Positions 43,707 to 52,712 are shown, numbered from the stretch's first letter. The stretch: DNA of 64,000 nt from Micromonospora echinaurantiaca (GCF_900090235.1 NZ_LT607750.1:2244501-2308500); one strand, 5' to 3'. The notes: generated by a model not told the origin, from the sequence alone. Numbers and translations are program-made.

Positions 43707-44372
43707 ATGCCGACCAGTGCCATCTCCAGCATCGAGGACAAGAAGCGCCTGGTACGCCGGCTCGCCGGCAGTGGGCGCGGGTTCGCCGAGCAGTACGGCT
43801 TCCGGGTCATCAACAACCCGTCGAACCTGTTCCAACTGCTCTGTCTCTCTGTCCTGCTGGCCCGCCGGGGTGACTTCCGGCGGGCCGTGGACAGCGCCCG
43901 CGCGCTGCCCGAGAACGGGTGGGACAGCGCCGCCCGGCTGGCCCGTTCGCTGCACGCCGACCGGGCCCGGGTGCTGCGCGAGGCCGGGCAGCGCGGCGAC
44001 GTGGACGCGCTGGCCACCGTTCTCGGCGACCTCGCCCAGACGGTGGTGGACCGCTACCGGGGCGACCTGCGCCGGCTGCGCGCGCTGGCCCACCACGACC
44101 CGGCCCGCGAGCGGAAGCTGCTCACCGACCTGCCCGGGGTGGACGACCAGGTGGTCGAGCTGTTCCTGCGGGAGGCGCAGGCGCTGTGGCGGGAGGTGGC
44201 GCCGGTGGCCGACCGGCGGGCCCTCGTCGCCGCCCGCAAGCTCGGGCTCGGACGCTCCGCCGACGACCTGGCCGGGCTGGCCGGCAGCGGCGAGTCGGAG
44301 CGGCTCGCCTGGCTGGTCGGGGCGCTGGCCCGGGTCGACCTGGAACACCGGTACGCGGAGGTGACCGGCTGA
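43707..44372 (+). CDS. HhH-GPD-like DNA-glycosylase-fold protein
   Basis: A 221-residue helical protein reminiscent of endonuclease III: NPSNLFQLLCLSVLLAR, then the hairpin DLPGVDDQVVELFLREAQ in the position of LPGVGRKTAN, followed by VADRRALVAARKLGLG with an aspartate at the catalytic place. The lysine of bifunctional enzymes is absent, and there is no iron-sulfur cluster. It may be a monofunctional glycosylase or an inactive relative. The start ATG is inside the track after a GCGGGC leader. Confidence 0.6.
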   Translation: MPTSAISSIEDKKRLVRRLAGSGRGFAEQYGFRVINNPSNLFQLLCLSVLLARRGDFRRAVDSARALPENGWDSAARLARSLHADRARVLREAGQRGDVDALATVLGDLAQTVVDRYRGDLRRLRALAHHDPARERKLLTDLPGVDDQVVELFLREAQALWREVAPVADRRALVAARKLGLGRSADDLAGLAGSGESERLAWLVGALARVDLEHRYAEVTG

Positions 44373-44532
44373 TCCGGTGGAGTGGATTGGCCCACAGTTC
44401 CGCATTTTCTGACCGTTAGGACGATCCCTATCGTATGATGATCGCGGCAGTGATGCCCGCCCGGTTCGGTACGTCACCGCCAGGCGGCCGCGATCCGGTT
44501 CGGACGCGTTCGCCCAGGTCAGGTGTTTTGTG

Positions 44533-44569
44533 GGGCGCCCCCGGTCGCGGTTCGCGACCCGGGGCGCCC
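44533..44569. terminator. Bidirectional GC hairpin
   Basis: GGGCGCCCCCGGTCGCG pairs with CGCGACCCGGGGCGCCC with one mismatch and a 3-base loop, between convergent genes. Confidence 0.75.
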
Positions 44570-44620
44570 GCCTGTGCGCGGTCCTCCGAAGCCTCGCGCC
44601 GCTCGTGGCCCGGGCGCCGC

Positions 44621-45283
44621 TCAGGGCGCGAGCCCGGCCACCAGGTTCACCGTCACCGCGAAGATGAACGCCCCGAACAGGTAGGACAGCATGGAGTGCC
44701 GCAGCACCGCGCGTCGCATGTCCATGTCTGTCAGGTTGGTGTCGGAGACCTGGAAGGTCGCTCCGATGGTGAACGCCAGGTAGGCGAAGTCCGAGTAGCA
44801 GGGCGGACCAGGCTGGTTGAAGTTCACCCCGCCGACCGGGCCGGTGTAGTAGATCCGGGCGTACCGGGCGGCGAAGACGGTGTGCACCACCAGCCAGGAC
44901 AGCAGCACGCTGAGCACGCCCAGCGCGCTGTAGACGTTTCGGGCGGCCCGAGTCGGCGCGCCGTGCGCGGTGGTCACCACGAAACCGATCGCGAACAGGC
45001 TGATTATGCAGGCGACGATGAGCAGCGCGTCGCGGACCGCCCGGTTCGGGTCCTCGCGCAAGGCCAGCCGGGCCGTCTCTTCGGCGTCCAGCAGCCAGAC
45101 CTTGTGCCAGACCAGGACCAGCCAGCTGAGCGCGGCGGCGTCCCAGCCGACCAGCGCAGCCACTTTCAGCGGAGCCAGCGCCGCGGTGAGCCCGCCGACC
45201 ACCAGCCCGACCACGCCCATCACGGCGAGCTGGAGCGCCACCGGGGGGTGTCCCTCCGGCGGGCGGGACGACAGCCGGGACAC
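44621..45283 (-). CDS. DUF1345 membrane protein
   Basis: A 220-residue protein with five or six helices. The core YSDFAYLAFTIGATFQVSDTNL followed by RRAVLRHSMLSYLFGAFIFA is the DUF1345 signature. Function unknown. It is followed by a terminator and preceded by the small DUF2795 gene. Confidence 0.88.
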   Translation of the reverse strand: MSRLSSRPPEGHPPVALQLAVMGVVGLVVGGLTAALAPLKVAALVGWDAAALSWLVLVWHKVWLLDAEETARLALREDPNRAVRDALLIVACIISLFAIGFVVTTAHGAPTRAARNVYSALGVLSVLLSWLVVHTVFAARYARIYYTGPVGGVNFNQPGPPCYSDFAYLAFTIGATFQVSDTNLTDMDMRRAVLRHSMLSYLFGAFIFAVTVNLVAGLAP

Positions 45284-45350
45284 CGCTACCGGTCACCCGG
45301 TCGCCGCACCGGGTGCGCGGCCGCCACCAGCCCGGGGGCGCGCACCGGGG

Positions 45351-45620
45351 TCAGATGCCGCGCAGGTGCTGCGAGACCCGGGTGTGCGGCTCCCGCGCCT
45401 GCGCCGCCCGCTGGGACGCGCTCACCTCGGGGGCGGCGTCGATGGCCGCGGAGCGGGCCACCTCGTTGCCGTTGGCATAGTCCACCGGCGGCAGGGCGCG
45501 CAGCGCCTTGAGCACCTCCGGCGGGGCGCCCTCCCGTTCCGCCTCCCGGACCACGTCGTCCTTGCCGGCCGGATAGTCCAGGCTCGACAGGTACTGCAGC
45601 ACGTCGGCGTAACTCGCCAT
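45351..45620 (-). CDS. DUF2795 small protein
   Basis: An 89-residue soluble protein: YADVLQYLSSLDYPAGKDDVVREAEREGAPPEVLKALRALP matches DUF2795, a small helical domain of unknown function frequent in stress-related actinobacterial operons. The C-terminal third is alanine/serine-rich and ends TRVSQHLRGI. It is divergent from a DUF2267 gene. Confidence 0.85.
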   Translation of the reverse strand: MASYADVLQYLSSLDYPAGKDDVVREAEREGAPPEVLKALRALPPVDYANGNEVARSAAIDAAPEVSASQRAAQAREPHTRVSQHLRGI

Positions 45621-45767
45621 GGTGTCGGCTCCTCGGGCATCGATCCGGTCACGACCGGCGGCGGTTACCCGCCCAGCCGGCCGGCACGCGCCGTCCAGCC
45701 GGAAATCCGGCGCCGTTTCCCGACCCGATCGGCGGGTACGCGTACCCACCGAGCCGAGGAGCACGCG

Positions 45768-46178
45768 ATGAACTACGACACCTTCATCGACCAGGTCGCC
45801 CAACGCACCCGGACCTCGTCCGAGCGGGCCGTCGCGCTGACCCGGGCCACCCTGGAGACGCTCGCCGAGCGGCTGACCGGCGGGGAGGTGCTGGACCTGG
45901 CCGTCCAGCTGCCCAAGCCGCTCCAGCTGGTGCTCAAGCCCAGCCCGCGTACCGAGTCGGCGGACCGGTTCGGCGGCGCCGAGTTCGTCGCCAGGGTCGC
46001 GCTGCGCGCCGGCGTCGACGAGCCGGCCGCCCGGGACGGTGCGCGGGCGGTCTTCGTCACCCTCCGCGAGGCGATCAGCGGTGGCGAGTTCGACGACGTG
46101 GCGGCCCAACTGCCGCGCGACTACCGGGAGCTGGTCGAGCCGGCGATGGCCCCCGGCGCGACGCTGCGCCGTTCCTGA
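45768..46178 (+). CDS. DUF2267 protein
   Basis: A 136-residue helical protein with FIDQVAQRTRTSSERAVALTRATLETLAERL and a second repeat-like half (FVARVALRAGVDEPAARDGARAVFVTLREAI), as in DUF2267. The function is unknown; these genes are often stress-induced. The same domain occurs in a fusion at 61241. The ATG follows GAGGAGC. Confidence 0.87.
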   Translation: MNYDTFIDQVAQRTRTSSERAVALTRATLETLAERLTGGEVLDLAVQLPKPLQLVLKPSPRTESADRFGGAEFVARVALRAGVDEPAARDGARAVFVTLREAISGGEFDDVAAQLPRDYRELVEPAMAPGATLRRS

Positions 46179-46345
46179 CCGGCCGGTCCGCCGGCCCGGT
46201 GGCATCGCCGCCGGTCGCCTGCGGCCGGACTGGGTGTGTCTGTCGTCGTTACAGCGACAACAGATGCACCCGAACGACGGTCGGCGTGCAGCTGCCCGGA
46301 GCGGGCCGCCGGTGTCGCCGTGCGGTGTGTCGAGGCGGGCCGCGG

Positions 46346-47512
46346 TCAGGCGATCGCGCCGGCCGCCCGCAGGTCGGCGATCCGGAGCGCGTCGAAGCCC
46401 GCCTCGACCAGCACCTCGTCGGTGTGTTCGCCGGGCTGCGGCGGCGGCCGGCGCAGCGCCGTCGGGGTGCCGGAGAACCGGGGGGCCGGGGCCGGCTGGG
46501 TCACTCCGTCCCGCTCCACGAAGGTGTCCCGCGCGGCCAGGTGCGGGTGCCCGGGTGCCTCCCGCCAGTCCAGCACCGGCGCCACGCAGGCGTCCGAGGC
46601 GCCGAGCAGCGCGGTCCACTCGTCCCGGCTGCGGGTGCGGAACAGCCGTGCCCAGGCCGTCCGCAGCGCCGGCCAGTTCGCCGGGTCGGTGCGGTCCAGC
46701 GCCTCGTCCGGGTGCAGCGGGAAACCCGACCGGCGCACCAACTCGTCGTAGAACTTCGGCTCCAGCGCGCCGACCGCCAGGTACCGGCCGTCGGCGCACT
46801 CGTACGTGTCGTAGAAGGGCGCCCCGCCGTCGAGCAGGTTCACCCCGCGCGGGTCCTGCCACATGCCGAGCCGCCGCAGCGCGTGGATCTGCGTGCTGAG
46901 CACCGCCACGCCGTCCACGATGGCCGCGTCGACCACCTGGCCGGTGGCGCCACCGCGCACCGCGTACAGGGCGGCGACCAGGCCGAGGGCCAGCATCATC
47001 CCGCCGCCGCCGAAGTCGCCGAGCAGGTTCATCGGCGGCACCGGGCGCTCGCCGGCCCGGCCGATGCCGTGCAGCGCCCCGGTCAGCGCCAGGTAGTCGA
47101 TGTCGTGCCCGGCGTACGGGGCGACCGGCCCGTCCTGCCCCCAGCCGGTCATCCGTCCGTAGACCAGCCGGGGGTTCGCCGCCAGGCAGTGCGCCGGACC
47201 GACACCCAGCCGCTCGGTCACCCCCGGCCGGAAGCCCTCGATCAGCGCGTCCGCGCCGGCCACCAGGGCGAGCACCACCTCCCGGCCACCGGCGGACTTC
47301 AGGTCGACGGCGACCGAGCGGCGGCCCCGGTTGAGCAGGTCCGGATGCGGGGTGCCGAAGGCGGCCGGGTCCACGTCGGAGACCCGGTCCACCCGGACCA
47401 CGTCGGCACCCAGGTCGGCGAGCATCATCGCGGCGAACGGGCCCGGGCCGATGCCGGCCAGCTCCACCACCCGTACGCCGGCGAGCGGGCCGGCCGGAAC
47501 GTCCTCGGTCAT
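46346..47512 (-). CDS. Alpha-methylacyl-CoA racemase (CaiB/BaiF family)
   Basis: A 388-residue CoA-dependent enzyme that interconverts (R)- and (S)-2-methylacyl-CoAs. The catalytic region reads GWGQDGPVAPYAGHDIDYLALTG (His and Asp), followed by PPMNLLGDFGGGGM, closely resembling the mycobacterial racemase, and GQVVDAAIVDGVAVL. The gene has no obvious operon partner. Confidence 0.92.
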   Translation of the reverse strand: MTEDVPAGPLAGVRVVELAGIGPGPFAAMMLADLGADVVRVDRVSDVDPAAFGTPHPDLLNRGRRSVAVDLKSAGGREVVLALVAGADALIEGFRPGVTERLGVGPAHCLAANPRLVYGRMTGWGQDGPVAPYAGHDIDYLALTGALHGIGRAGERPVPPMNLLGDFGGGGMMLALGLVAALYAVRGGATGQVVDAAIVDGVAVLSTQIHALRRLGMWQDPRGVNLLDGGAPFYDTYECADGRYLAVGALEPKFYDELVRRSGFPLHPDEALDRTDPANWPALRTAWARLFRTRSRDEWTALLGASDACVAPVLDWREAPGHPHLAARDTFVERDGVTQPAPAPRFSGTPTALRRPPPQPGEHTDEVLVEAGFDALRIADLRAAGAIA

Positions 47513-47627
47513 CGGGCCACGATAGGCGCTGGCGGGTTTGCGCCGTAAGGGGCCGGGAATCCGGCGCCGCCCGGGCCGGCTCCGGCTTTCCGCCCGGGTG
47601 GGCTCCGGCGCGGGCGGGGGAGGCGGC

Positions 47628-48800
47628 GTGGTCGACGACCGGATCAGGGTGGCCGTGCTGCACGGCCCGGCGCCGCCGGAGCACGACGGGGTGAGCGACT
47701 ACGTGCGGCACCTGCTGGCCGCGCTGCCCGACGTCGGAGTCGAGGCCACCGGCGTGCCGGTGCGGCCGGACGGCGACGGCTGGGCGGGCGCCACCGCCCG
47801 GGCCGCCCGCGCGGTCCGCCGGCTGGCGCCGGACCTCGTGCACGTCCAGTTCGCGCCCGCCGCGTACCGCTTCTCCGGGCAGCCCGGCCTGCTGCCGCTG
47901 CGGCTGCCCCGAGCCGTGCCGCTGGTCACCACCCTGCACGAGTACGGCTCGTGGGCCTGGCCCGGCTGGCTGCCCGGGCCGCTCTGGTCGGCGGTGGAGC
48001 GGACCCGCCGCTGGGACCGGGAGTCGGGCCGGCTGGTGCCGGCCAGCGCCGCGGTGATCGTCACCAATCCCGGTCACGCGGCGGTGCTGCGGGCCCGTAC
48101 CGGGCGGGAGGCCACCCGGATCCCGCTCGCCCCGAACGTCGCGGACCAGGTGGGCGCCCCCACCGCCGGGCACCGGCTGCGCGCGGAACTGGGCCTGCCC
48201 GACGGCGCGCCGGTGCTGGCGTTCTTCGGCTTCGTGCACCCGGTCAAGGGGGTGCGCTACCTGATCGAGGCGCTGCCAACGCTGCGCCGCCACCATCCCG
48301 AGCTGCGGCTGCTGGTGGTGGGTGGGTTCACCGCCCAGGCCCTGCCCGCGGCCGAGGCCCGCGCGTTCCGGGCGGAACTGACCACCCTGGCCGCGGGGCA
48401 CGGCGTCGCCGACGCGGTCACCTTCACCGGGCACCTGCCCGCCGACCGGGTCTCCGCCGCCCTGCACGCCGCCGACGTCGCGGTGCTGCCGTTCACCGCC
48501 GGGGTGAGCACGAAGAGCGGGGCGCTGCTGGCCACGCTCGCCCACGGGCTGCCGACCGCGGTGACGCTGGCCGACTCCGGCGACGACGAACTGGCCCGCA
48601 GCGGGGCGGTGGCCGTGATCCGGGAACGCCGGGACGCCGCCGCCGTCGCCCGTACGGTCGGCAAGCTGCTCGCCGACCCGGTGCTGCGCCGGCGGCTCGC
48701 CGAGCGCGGCCGGGCCTTCGCCGCCGCGTACTCCTGGCCGCGGGTGGCCGCCGCGCACCGCGACCTCTACCGGCGGACCCTGGCGGGCGCCGGTGCCTGA
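47628..48800 (+). CDS. Glycosyltransferase family 4-like
   Basis: A 390-residue GT-B glycosyltransferase: N-terminal RVAVLHGPAPPEHDGVSDYVRHLLAAL, C-terminal LAFFGFVHPVKGVRYLIEALP and ADVAVLPFTAGVSTKSGALLATLAHGLP, where nucleotide-sugar binding occurs. GTG 47628 has GGGGGAGG in front; the in-frame region further upstream is low-complexity. The family 9-like gene overlaps its end, so the two probably act on the same glycan. Confidence 0.88.
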   Translation: MVDDRIRVAVLHGPAPPEHDGVSDYVRHLLAALPDVGVEATGVPVRPDGDGWAGATARAARAVRRLAPDLVHVQFAPAAYRFSGQPGLLPLRLPRAVPLVTTLHEYGSWAWPGWLPGPLWSAVERTRRWDRESGRLVPASAAVIVTNPGHAAVLRARTGREATRIPLAPNVADQVGAPTAGHRLRAELGLPDGAPVLAFFGFVHPVKGVRYLIEALPTLRRHHPELRLLVVGGFTAQALPAAEARAFRAELTTLAAGHGVADAVTFTGHLPADRVSAALHAADVAVLPFTAGVSTKSGALLATLAHGLPTAVTLADSGDDELARSGAVAVIRERRDAAAVARTVGKLLADPVLRRRLAERGRAFAAAYSWPRVAAAHRDLYRRTLAGAGA

Positions 48801-49782
48801 CCGGGGTCCGGACATCCTGGTGGTCGACCTGCTCGGCGGGATCGGCGACCTGCTGATCCTGCTGCCGGCGGTGCACGGCCTGGGCCGCCGCCACCCGGGC
48901 GCCCGGATCCGGGTGCTCACCCACGAGCCGGGCGCGGAACTGGTGCGCGCCGACCCGGCCGTCACCGAGGTGCGCACCCCGCGGCACGGCCGGCCCGGGG
49001 CGGAGCGGGACGCGGTGGTCGAGGCGCTCGCCGCGCGCCGCCCGGATCTGGCGGTCAGCACCACCCGCTACGACGGCATCCCGGAGCTGCTGTCGGCGGT
49101 GGCCACCCGGGCGGTGACCGACCTGTGGCGCCGGCCCCCGCCGGACCAGCCGGTCGGCGCCCGCTACCTGGAGATCCTGCACGCCGAAGGGCTGCTGGAC
49201 GCCGCGGACCGGGCCGCCCGCCCCCGGGTGCACGTCCCGCCGTACGCCCGGGCCGCCGGGGAGCGGGTGGTCAACTGGCTGGTCGGTGACCCGCCCGCGC
49301 CGCCGGTGGTGCTGGTCACCGACGCGGGCATGGCGGTGAAGCGCTGGCCGGACCCGCACTGGCGGCGGCTGGCCGGCGAACTGGCCCGACGTGGGCACCC
49401 GGTGCTGACCGTCGGCCCGGTGCCCGCCGAGGACCCGCTCGGGGTTCCGTTGCCCCGCGCCGACCTGCCCACCCTGGCCGGGCAGTTCGCCGCGGTCGCG
49501 CGTCGGGGCGGGGTGGTGGTCGGTCCGGACACCGGCCCGGTACGGCTCGCCGCGGCCGCCGGGGCGGCCACGGTCGCCCTCTTCGGTCCCACCGACGCCC
49601 GGCGGTACGGCATCGGCGGGGCCGACCTGCAGGGGCTGCCCGGGTGCGGGTACCGCCGGCCCACCGCGATCACCGAACAGCCCTGCTGGTGGGCGGCGCG
49701 CTGCCCGCTGGACCCGGCCGGCCCGGCCTGCATGGCCGCGCTGGATGTCGACCGCGTCCTCGCCGCGGTCGTCGCCCGCTGA
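48793..49782 (+). CDS. Glycosyltransferase family 9 (heptosyltransferase-like)
   Basis: A 329-residue GT-B enzyme: N-terminal VVDLLGGIGDLLILLPAVHGL and the C-terminal motif VVGPDTGPVRLAAAAGAATVALFGPT are the classic marks of heptosyltransferase-like family 9 proteins. Actinobacteria have no lipopolysaccharide; such proteins modify other surface glycans or act in unknown pathways. It overlaps the preceding transferase by 8 bases. A cysteine-rich end (CWWAARCPLD) is unusual and may hold a disulfide or metal site. Confidence 0.9.
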   Translation: MPDRGPDILVVDLLGGIGDLLILLPAVHGLGRRHPGARIRVLTHEPGAELVRADPAVTEVRTPRHGRPGAERDAVVEALAARRPDLAVSTTRYDGIPELLSAVATRAVTDLWRRPPPDQPVGARYLEILHAEGLLDAADRAARPRVHVPPYARAAGERVVNWLVGDPPAPPVVLVTDAGMAVKRWPDPHWRRLAGELARRGHPVLTVGPVPAEDPLGVPLPRADLPTLAGQFAAVARRGGVVVGPDTGPVRLAAAAGAATVALFGPTDARRYGIGGADLQGLPGCGYRRPTAITEQPCWWAARCPLDPAGPACMAALDVDRVLAAVVAR

Positions 49783-49840
49783 CCGGCCCCACGGGGTGCC
49801 GCTTGGCGCTCGGAATCAGCCTGGCCTAACCTTGTCGCCA

Positions 49841-49938
49841 CGAGGGGAGTACTTCCCACGAACCATTCCGGTCAGTACGGCGGGCCCCGGAGCGCGCCTC
49901 GGGTGGTTGCCCACGAAAGGTGGGTGAAGGAGACCTCG
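49841..49938 (+). promoter_or_regulatory. yybP-ykoY (manganese) riboswitch
   Basis: The 5' part GAGGGGAGTACTTCCC and the 3' part GGGTGAAGGAGACCTC have the family layout, closed by P1 CGAGG (49841-49845) with CCTCG (49934-49938). Members bind Mn2+ and control Mn exporters and TerC-family genes; a TerC-family gene follows directly. Manganese binding is inferred from the class. Confidence 0.82.
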
Positions 49939-49962
49939 AACATGTCACCGTGTTCGAGGAGG
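49934..49962 (+). promoter_or_regulatory. Riboswitch expression platform hiding the ribosome site
   Basis: CCTCGAACA (49934-49942) is exactly complementary to TGTTCGAGG (49951-49959), which contains part of the GAGGAGG ribosome site (49956-49962) of the TerC gene. The same CCTCG also closes the riboswitch, so the two pairings exclude each other. Confidence 0.7.
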
Positions 49963-49966
49963 CTCC

Positions 49967-50986
49967 ATGTCCGGTTCGTCATACCTTGCCGCGGCCGAGA
50001 TCCAGTCGGTCGGCACCCCCGGCCTGTGGGGGATCACGATCGTCGGCGTGCTCGCGCTGCTGGTGCTCGACTTCCTGGTCACCCGCCGCCCGCACGAGGT
50101 GTCGCTGCGCGAGGCGCTGGGCTGGTCCGCCTTCTACATCGCCCTGCCGCTCGCCTTCGGCGTCTGGGTCTGGTCCCGGTACGGCTCCAAGCAGGGCATC
50201 GACTACCTCACCGGTTACCTGGTGGAGAAGTCGCTCTCGGTCGACAACCTCTTCGTCTTCATGCTGCTGCTGGCCGCGTTCGCGGTGCCCGCCGTCCTCG
50301 CCCAGCGGGTCCTGCTCTACGGCATCGCCGGCGCGCTGGTGCTCCGGGCGGTCTTCATCGCGCTCGGCGCCGCCGCCCTGCAGACCCTCGACTTCGCCTT
50401 CCTGCTCTTCGCCGCCATCCTGATCGTCACCGCGATCAAGCTGCTGCGCGACGCCCTCTCCGGGCACCAGCAGGAGGTGGACATCAACAAGATGCGATCG
50501 GTGCGGGTGCTGCGGCGGTTCATGCCGGTGACCGACGACTACCACGGCACCCGGATGATCATCCGGGAGCACGGCCGGCGGACGCTGACCCCGCTCGCCC
50601 TCGTGGTGGTCGCGGTGCTCGCCACCGACGTGGTCTTCGCGGTCGACTCGGTGCCGGCGGTCTACGGCATCACCGAGGACCCGTACCTGGTCTTCGCGAC
50701 CAACGCGTTCGCCCTGCTCGGCCTGCGGGCGCTCTACTTCGTGCTGCACGCCGCGCTGAGCCGGCTGATCCACCTCACCTACGGCCTCGCCGTCATCCTG
50801 GCCTTCATCGGCGTGAAGCTCGCGCTGCACTGGGCGCACGGCATCTGGAAGGGCGTGCCGGAGATCCCCACCCTGGCCTCGCTCGGCGTGATCATCGCGG
50901 TGCTGGTGGTCGTCACCATCACCAGCCTGCGCGCCACCCGCACCACCGTCGGCGGCGAGCGGGAGGTCGTCGCGGAGCGGCGCTGA
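49967..50986 (+). CDS. TerC-family (Alx/MntY-type) metal-homeostasis membrane protein
   Basis: A 339-residue membrane protein with about nine helices; LTGYLVEKSLSVDNLFVFMLLLAAF and AVLATDVVFAVDSVPAVYGITEDPYLVFATNAFALLGLRALYF are the conserved repeats with acidic residues in the membrane. TerC/Alx proteins have been linked to tellurite resistance and manganese export. The upstream yybP-ykoY riboswitch supports a manganese-linked role. Confidence 0.92.
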   Translation: MSGSSYLAAAEIQSVGTPGLWGITIVGVLALLVLDFLVTRRPHEVSLREALGWSAFYIALPLAFGVWVWSRYGSKQGIDYLTGYLVEKSLSVDNLFVFMLLLAAFAVPAVLAQRVLLYGIAGALVLRAVFIALGAAALQTLDFAFLLFAAILIVTAIKLLRDALSGHQQEVDINKMRSVRVLRRFMPVTDDYHGTRMIIREHGRRTLTPLALVVVAVLATDVVFAVDSVPAVYGITEDPYLVFATNAFALLGLRALYFVLHAALSRLIHLTYGLAVILAFIGVKLALHWAHGIWKGVPEIPTLASLGVIIAVLVVVTITSLRATRTTVGGEREVVAERR

Positions 50987-51059
50987 AACGGGTCACCCGG
51001 CCCGGTCGGCTCCGTCCGACCGCCCCCTGCGACGTCAGCCGGGGTGGTACGACTGACGG

Positions 51060-51659
51060 GTGGGAATCGTTTCACCAGGCTTCCAGGGCCGGCCCCGCTC
51101 CGCGGAGCCGGCCCTTCCGCCGGGGCAGTACCTGACCCAGGACTTCCCGGTGCTCTCCGCGGGCCCGACCCCGAAGGTGCCGCTGGACACCTGGGAGTTC
51201 GTCATCACCGCCGAAACCGGCGCCGAGTACCGGTGGAGCTGGGACGAGCTGATGGCGTTGCCCCAGGAGACGCCGACGGTGGACATCCATTGCGTGACCC
51301 GCTGGTCCAAGCGGGACACCACCTGGCAGGGCGTCTCGCTGGACACGCTGCTCGACGGCGTCGACACCGGTGCGCACTACGTGCAGGCCCACTCGTACGG
51401 CGGCTACACCACCAACCTCCCGCTGGACGACCTGCGCGGCGGGCGGGCCTGGGTGGCGCACACCTTCGAGGGCGCCCCGCTGCCCGCCGAGCACGGCGGC
51501 CCGGCCCGGCTGCTGGTGCCGCACCTGTACTTCTGGAAGTCGGCCAAGTGGGTGCGCGGCATCCGGCTGACCCCCACCGACGAGCCCGGATTCTGGGAGA
51601 CCGCCGGCTACCACGACTACGGGGACCCGTGGCGTGAGCAGCGGTACCAGGGCGATTGA
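51060..51659 (+). CDS. Molybdopterin-dependent oxidoreductase (sulfite-oxidase fold)
   Basis: A 199-residue protein with only the sulfite-oxidase-type molybdenum domain. The molybdenum-ligating cysteine is Cys78 in VDIHCVTRWSKRDTTW; the region FEGAPLPAEHGGPARLLVPHLYFWKSAKWVRGI is typical of the small catalytic core proteins. No signal peptide is visible. The next gene starts inside its stop, and the trio with an FNR-like reductase and a zinc-ribbon protein suggests a cytoplasmic electron-transfer unit. Substrate unknown. Confidence 0.9.
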   Translation: MGIVSPGFQGRPRSAEPALPPGQYLTQDFPVLSAGPTPKVPLDTWEFVITAETGAEYRWSWDELMALPQETPTVDIHCVTRWSKRDTTWQGVSLDTLLDGVDTGAHYVQAHSYGGYTTNLPLDDLRGGRAWVAHTFEGAPLPAEHGGPARLLVPHLYFWKSAKWVRGIRLTPTDEPGFWETAGYHDYGDPWREQRYQGD

Positions 51660-52402
51660 CCGCGCCGCTGCGCTGGCGGGTGGCCCGGCTCGTGGAGCGC
51701 CGGGTCGAGACGCCGAGCGCGCAGACCCTGGTGCTGGAGGTGCCCGACTGGCCGGGGCACCTGCCCGGGCAGCACGTCGACCTGCGGCTCACCGCCGAGG
51801 ACGGCTACCAGGCGGCGCGGTCGTACTCGGTGGCCGGGCCGGTGGCCGACGGGCCCGGCGGGCCGCGGATCGAGGTGACCGTCCAGCGGGTGCCGGACGG
51901 CGAGGTGTCGCCGTACCTGATCGACACGTACGCCGAGGGTGACCCGGTCGAGGTACGCGGCCCGGTCGGCGGCTGGTTCGTCTGGCGGTCGGCGGAGACC
52001 GCGCCGGTGCTGCTGATCGGCGGCGGCTCGGGCGTGGTGCCGCTGATGGCGATGATCCGGGCCCGCCGGGCGGCCGGCAGCCGGGCGCCGTTCCGGCTGC
52101 TCTACTCGGTGCGCACCCCCGAGGATGTGATCTACGCCGACGAGTTGCGTCGCCGGGCCCGGGACGACTTCGGCCTCGACGTGGCGTACGTCTACACCCG
52201 GCAGGCGCCGCCGGGGTGGCGGGGCGAGCCGCACCGGATCGGGCTGGCCGACGTCAACAGCCACGGCTGGCCGCCGGACCTGGAGCCGCTCTGCTACGTC
52301 TGCGGCCCGACCGGGTTCGTGGAGACGGTGGCGGACCTGCTGGTCGGGCTGGGGCACCAGAGCCGGCGGGTGAAGACCGAACGGTTCGGCCCCACCGGCT
52401 GA
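51656..52402 (+). CDS. Ferredoxin-NADP reductase-like flavoprotein
   Basis: A 248-residue FAD/NAD(P) reductase: FAD motif AARSYSVAGPV, pyridine-nucleotide motif LIGGGSGVVPLMAMI and CYVCGPTGFVETV. There is no iron-sulfur domain. It starts with TTG inside the preceding stop, so coupling is direct, and it probably supplies electrons to the molybdenum enzyme. Confidence 0.9.
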   Translation: MTAPLRWRVARLVERRVETPSAQTLVLEVPDWPGHLPGQHVDLRLTAEDGYQAARSYSVAGPVADGPGGPRIEVTVQRVPDGEVSPYLIDTYAEGDPVEVRGPVGGWFVWRSAETAPVLLIGGGSGVVPLMAMIRARRAAGSRAPFRLLYSVRTPEDVIYADELRRRARDDFGLDVAYVYTRQAPPGWRGEPHRIGLADVNSHGWPPDLEPLCYVCGPTGFVETVADLLVGLGHQSRRVKTERFGPTG

Positions 52403-52418
52403 GCGTCGAGGAGGCACC

Positions 52419-52712
52419 ATGACGGACATGTCCTACCTGGACGGCAACATGCTCGACGGCCCGCTCCGTGAGCTGTTCGCCGTCGACCTGAGCACCGCCA
52501 GCGGCCGGTGCGAGAACTGCGGCATGCTCGGCCCGATGGCCGGCCTGCGGGTCTACTCGCACGCCCCCGGCCTGGTCGGGCGCTGCCCGAACTGTTCCGG
52601 GGTGATGCTGCGCCTGGTCCGCTCGCCCGACCGGGCCTGGCTGGACCTGCGCGGCAGCACCTACCTCCAGGTGCCGATGCCGCTGGACCAGCCGCACCCC
52701 GGTCCGCTCTGA
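52419..52712 (+). CDS. DUF6510 zinc-ribbon protein
   Basis: A 97-residue protein with two Cys pairs, CENCG and CPNCSG, forming a zinc ribbon (GRCENCGMLGPMAGLRVYSHAPG). It is regularly found with small molybdopterin oxidoreductases and FAD reductases in actinobacteria. The gene order here supports a role in the same complex, perhaps metal delivery or electron transfer. Confidence 0.8.
   Translation: MTDMSYLDGNMLDGPLRELFAVDLSTASGRCENCGMLGPMAGLRVYSHAPGLVGRCPNCSGVMLRLVRSPDRAWLDLRGSTYLQVPMPLDQPHPGPL

Noticed and set aside
45351..49064. A 1237-codon minus-strand open frame
   Set aside because: It is a high-GC shadow of the glycosyltransferase, racemase and DUF2267 genes; only its last 89 codons (DUF2795) are real.
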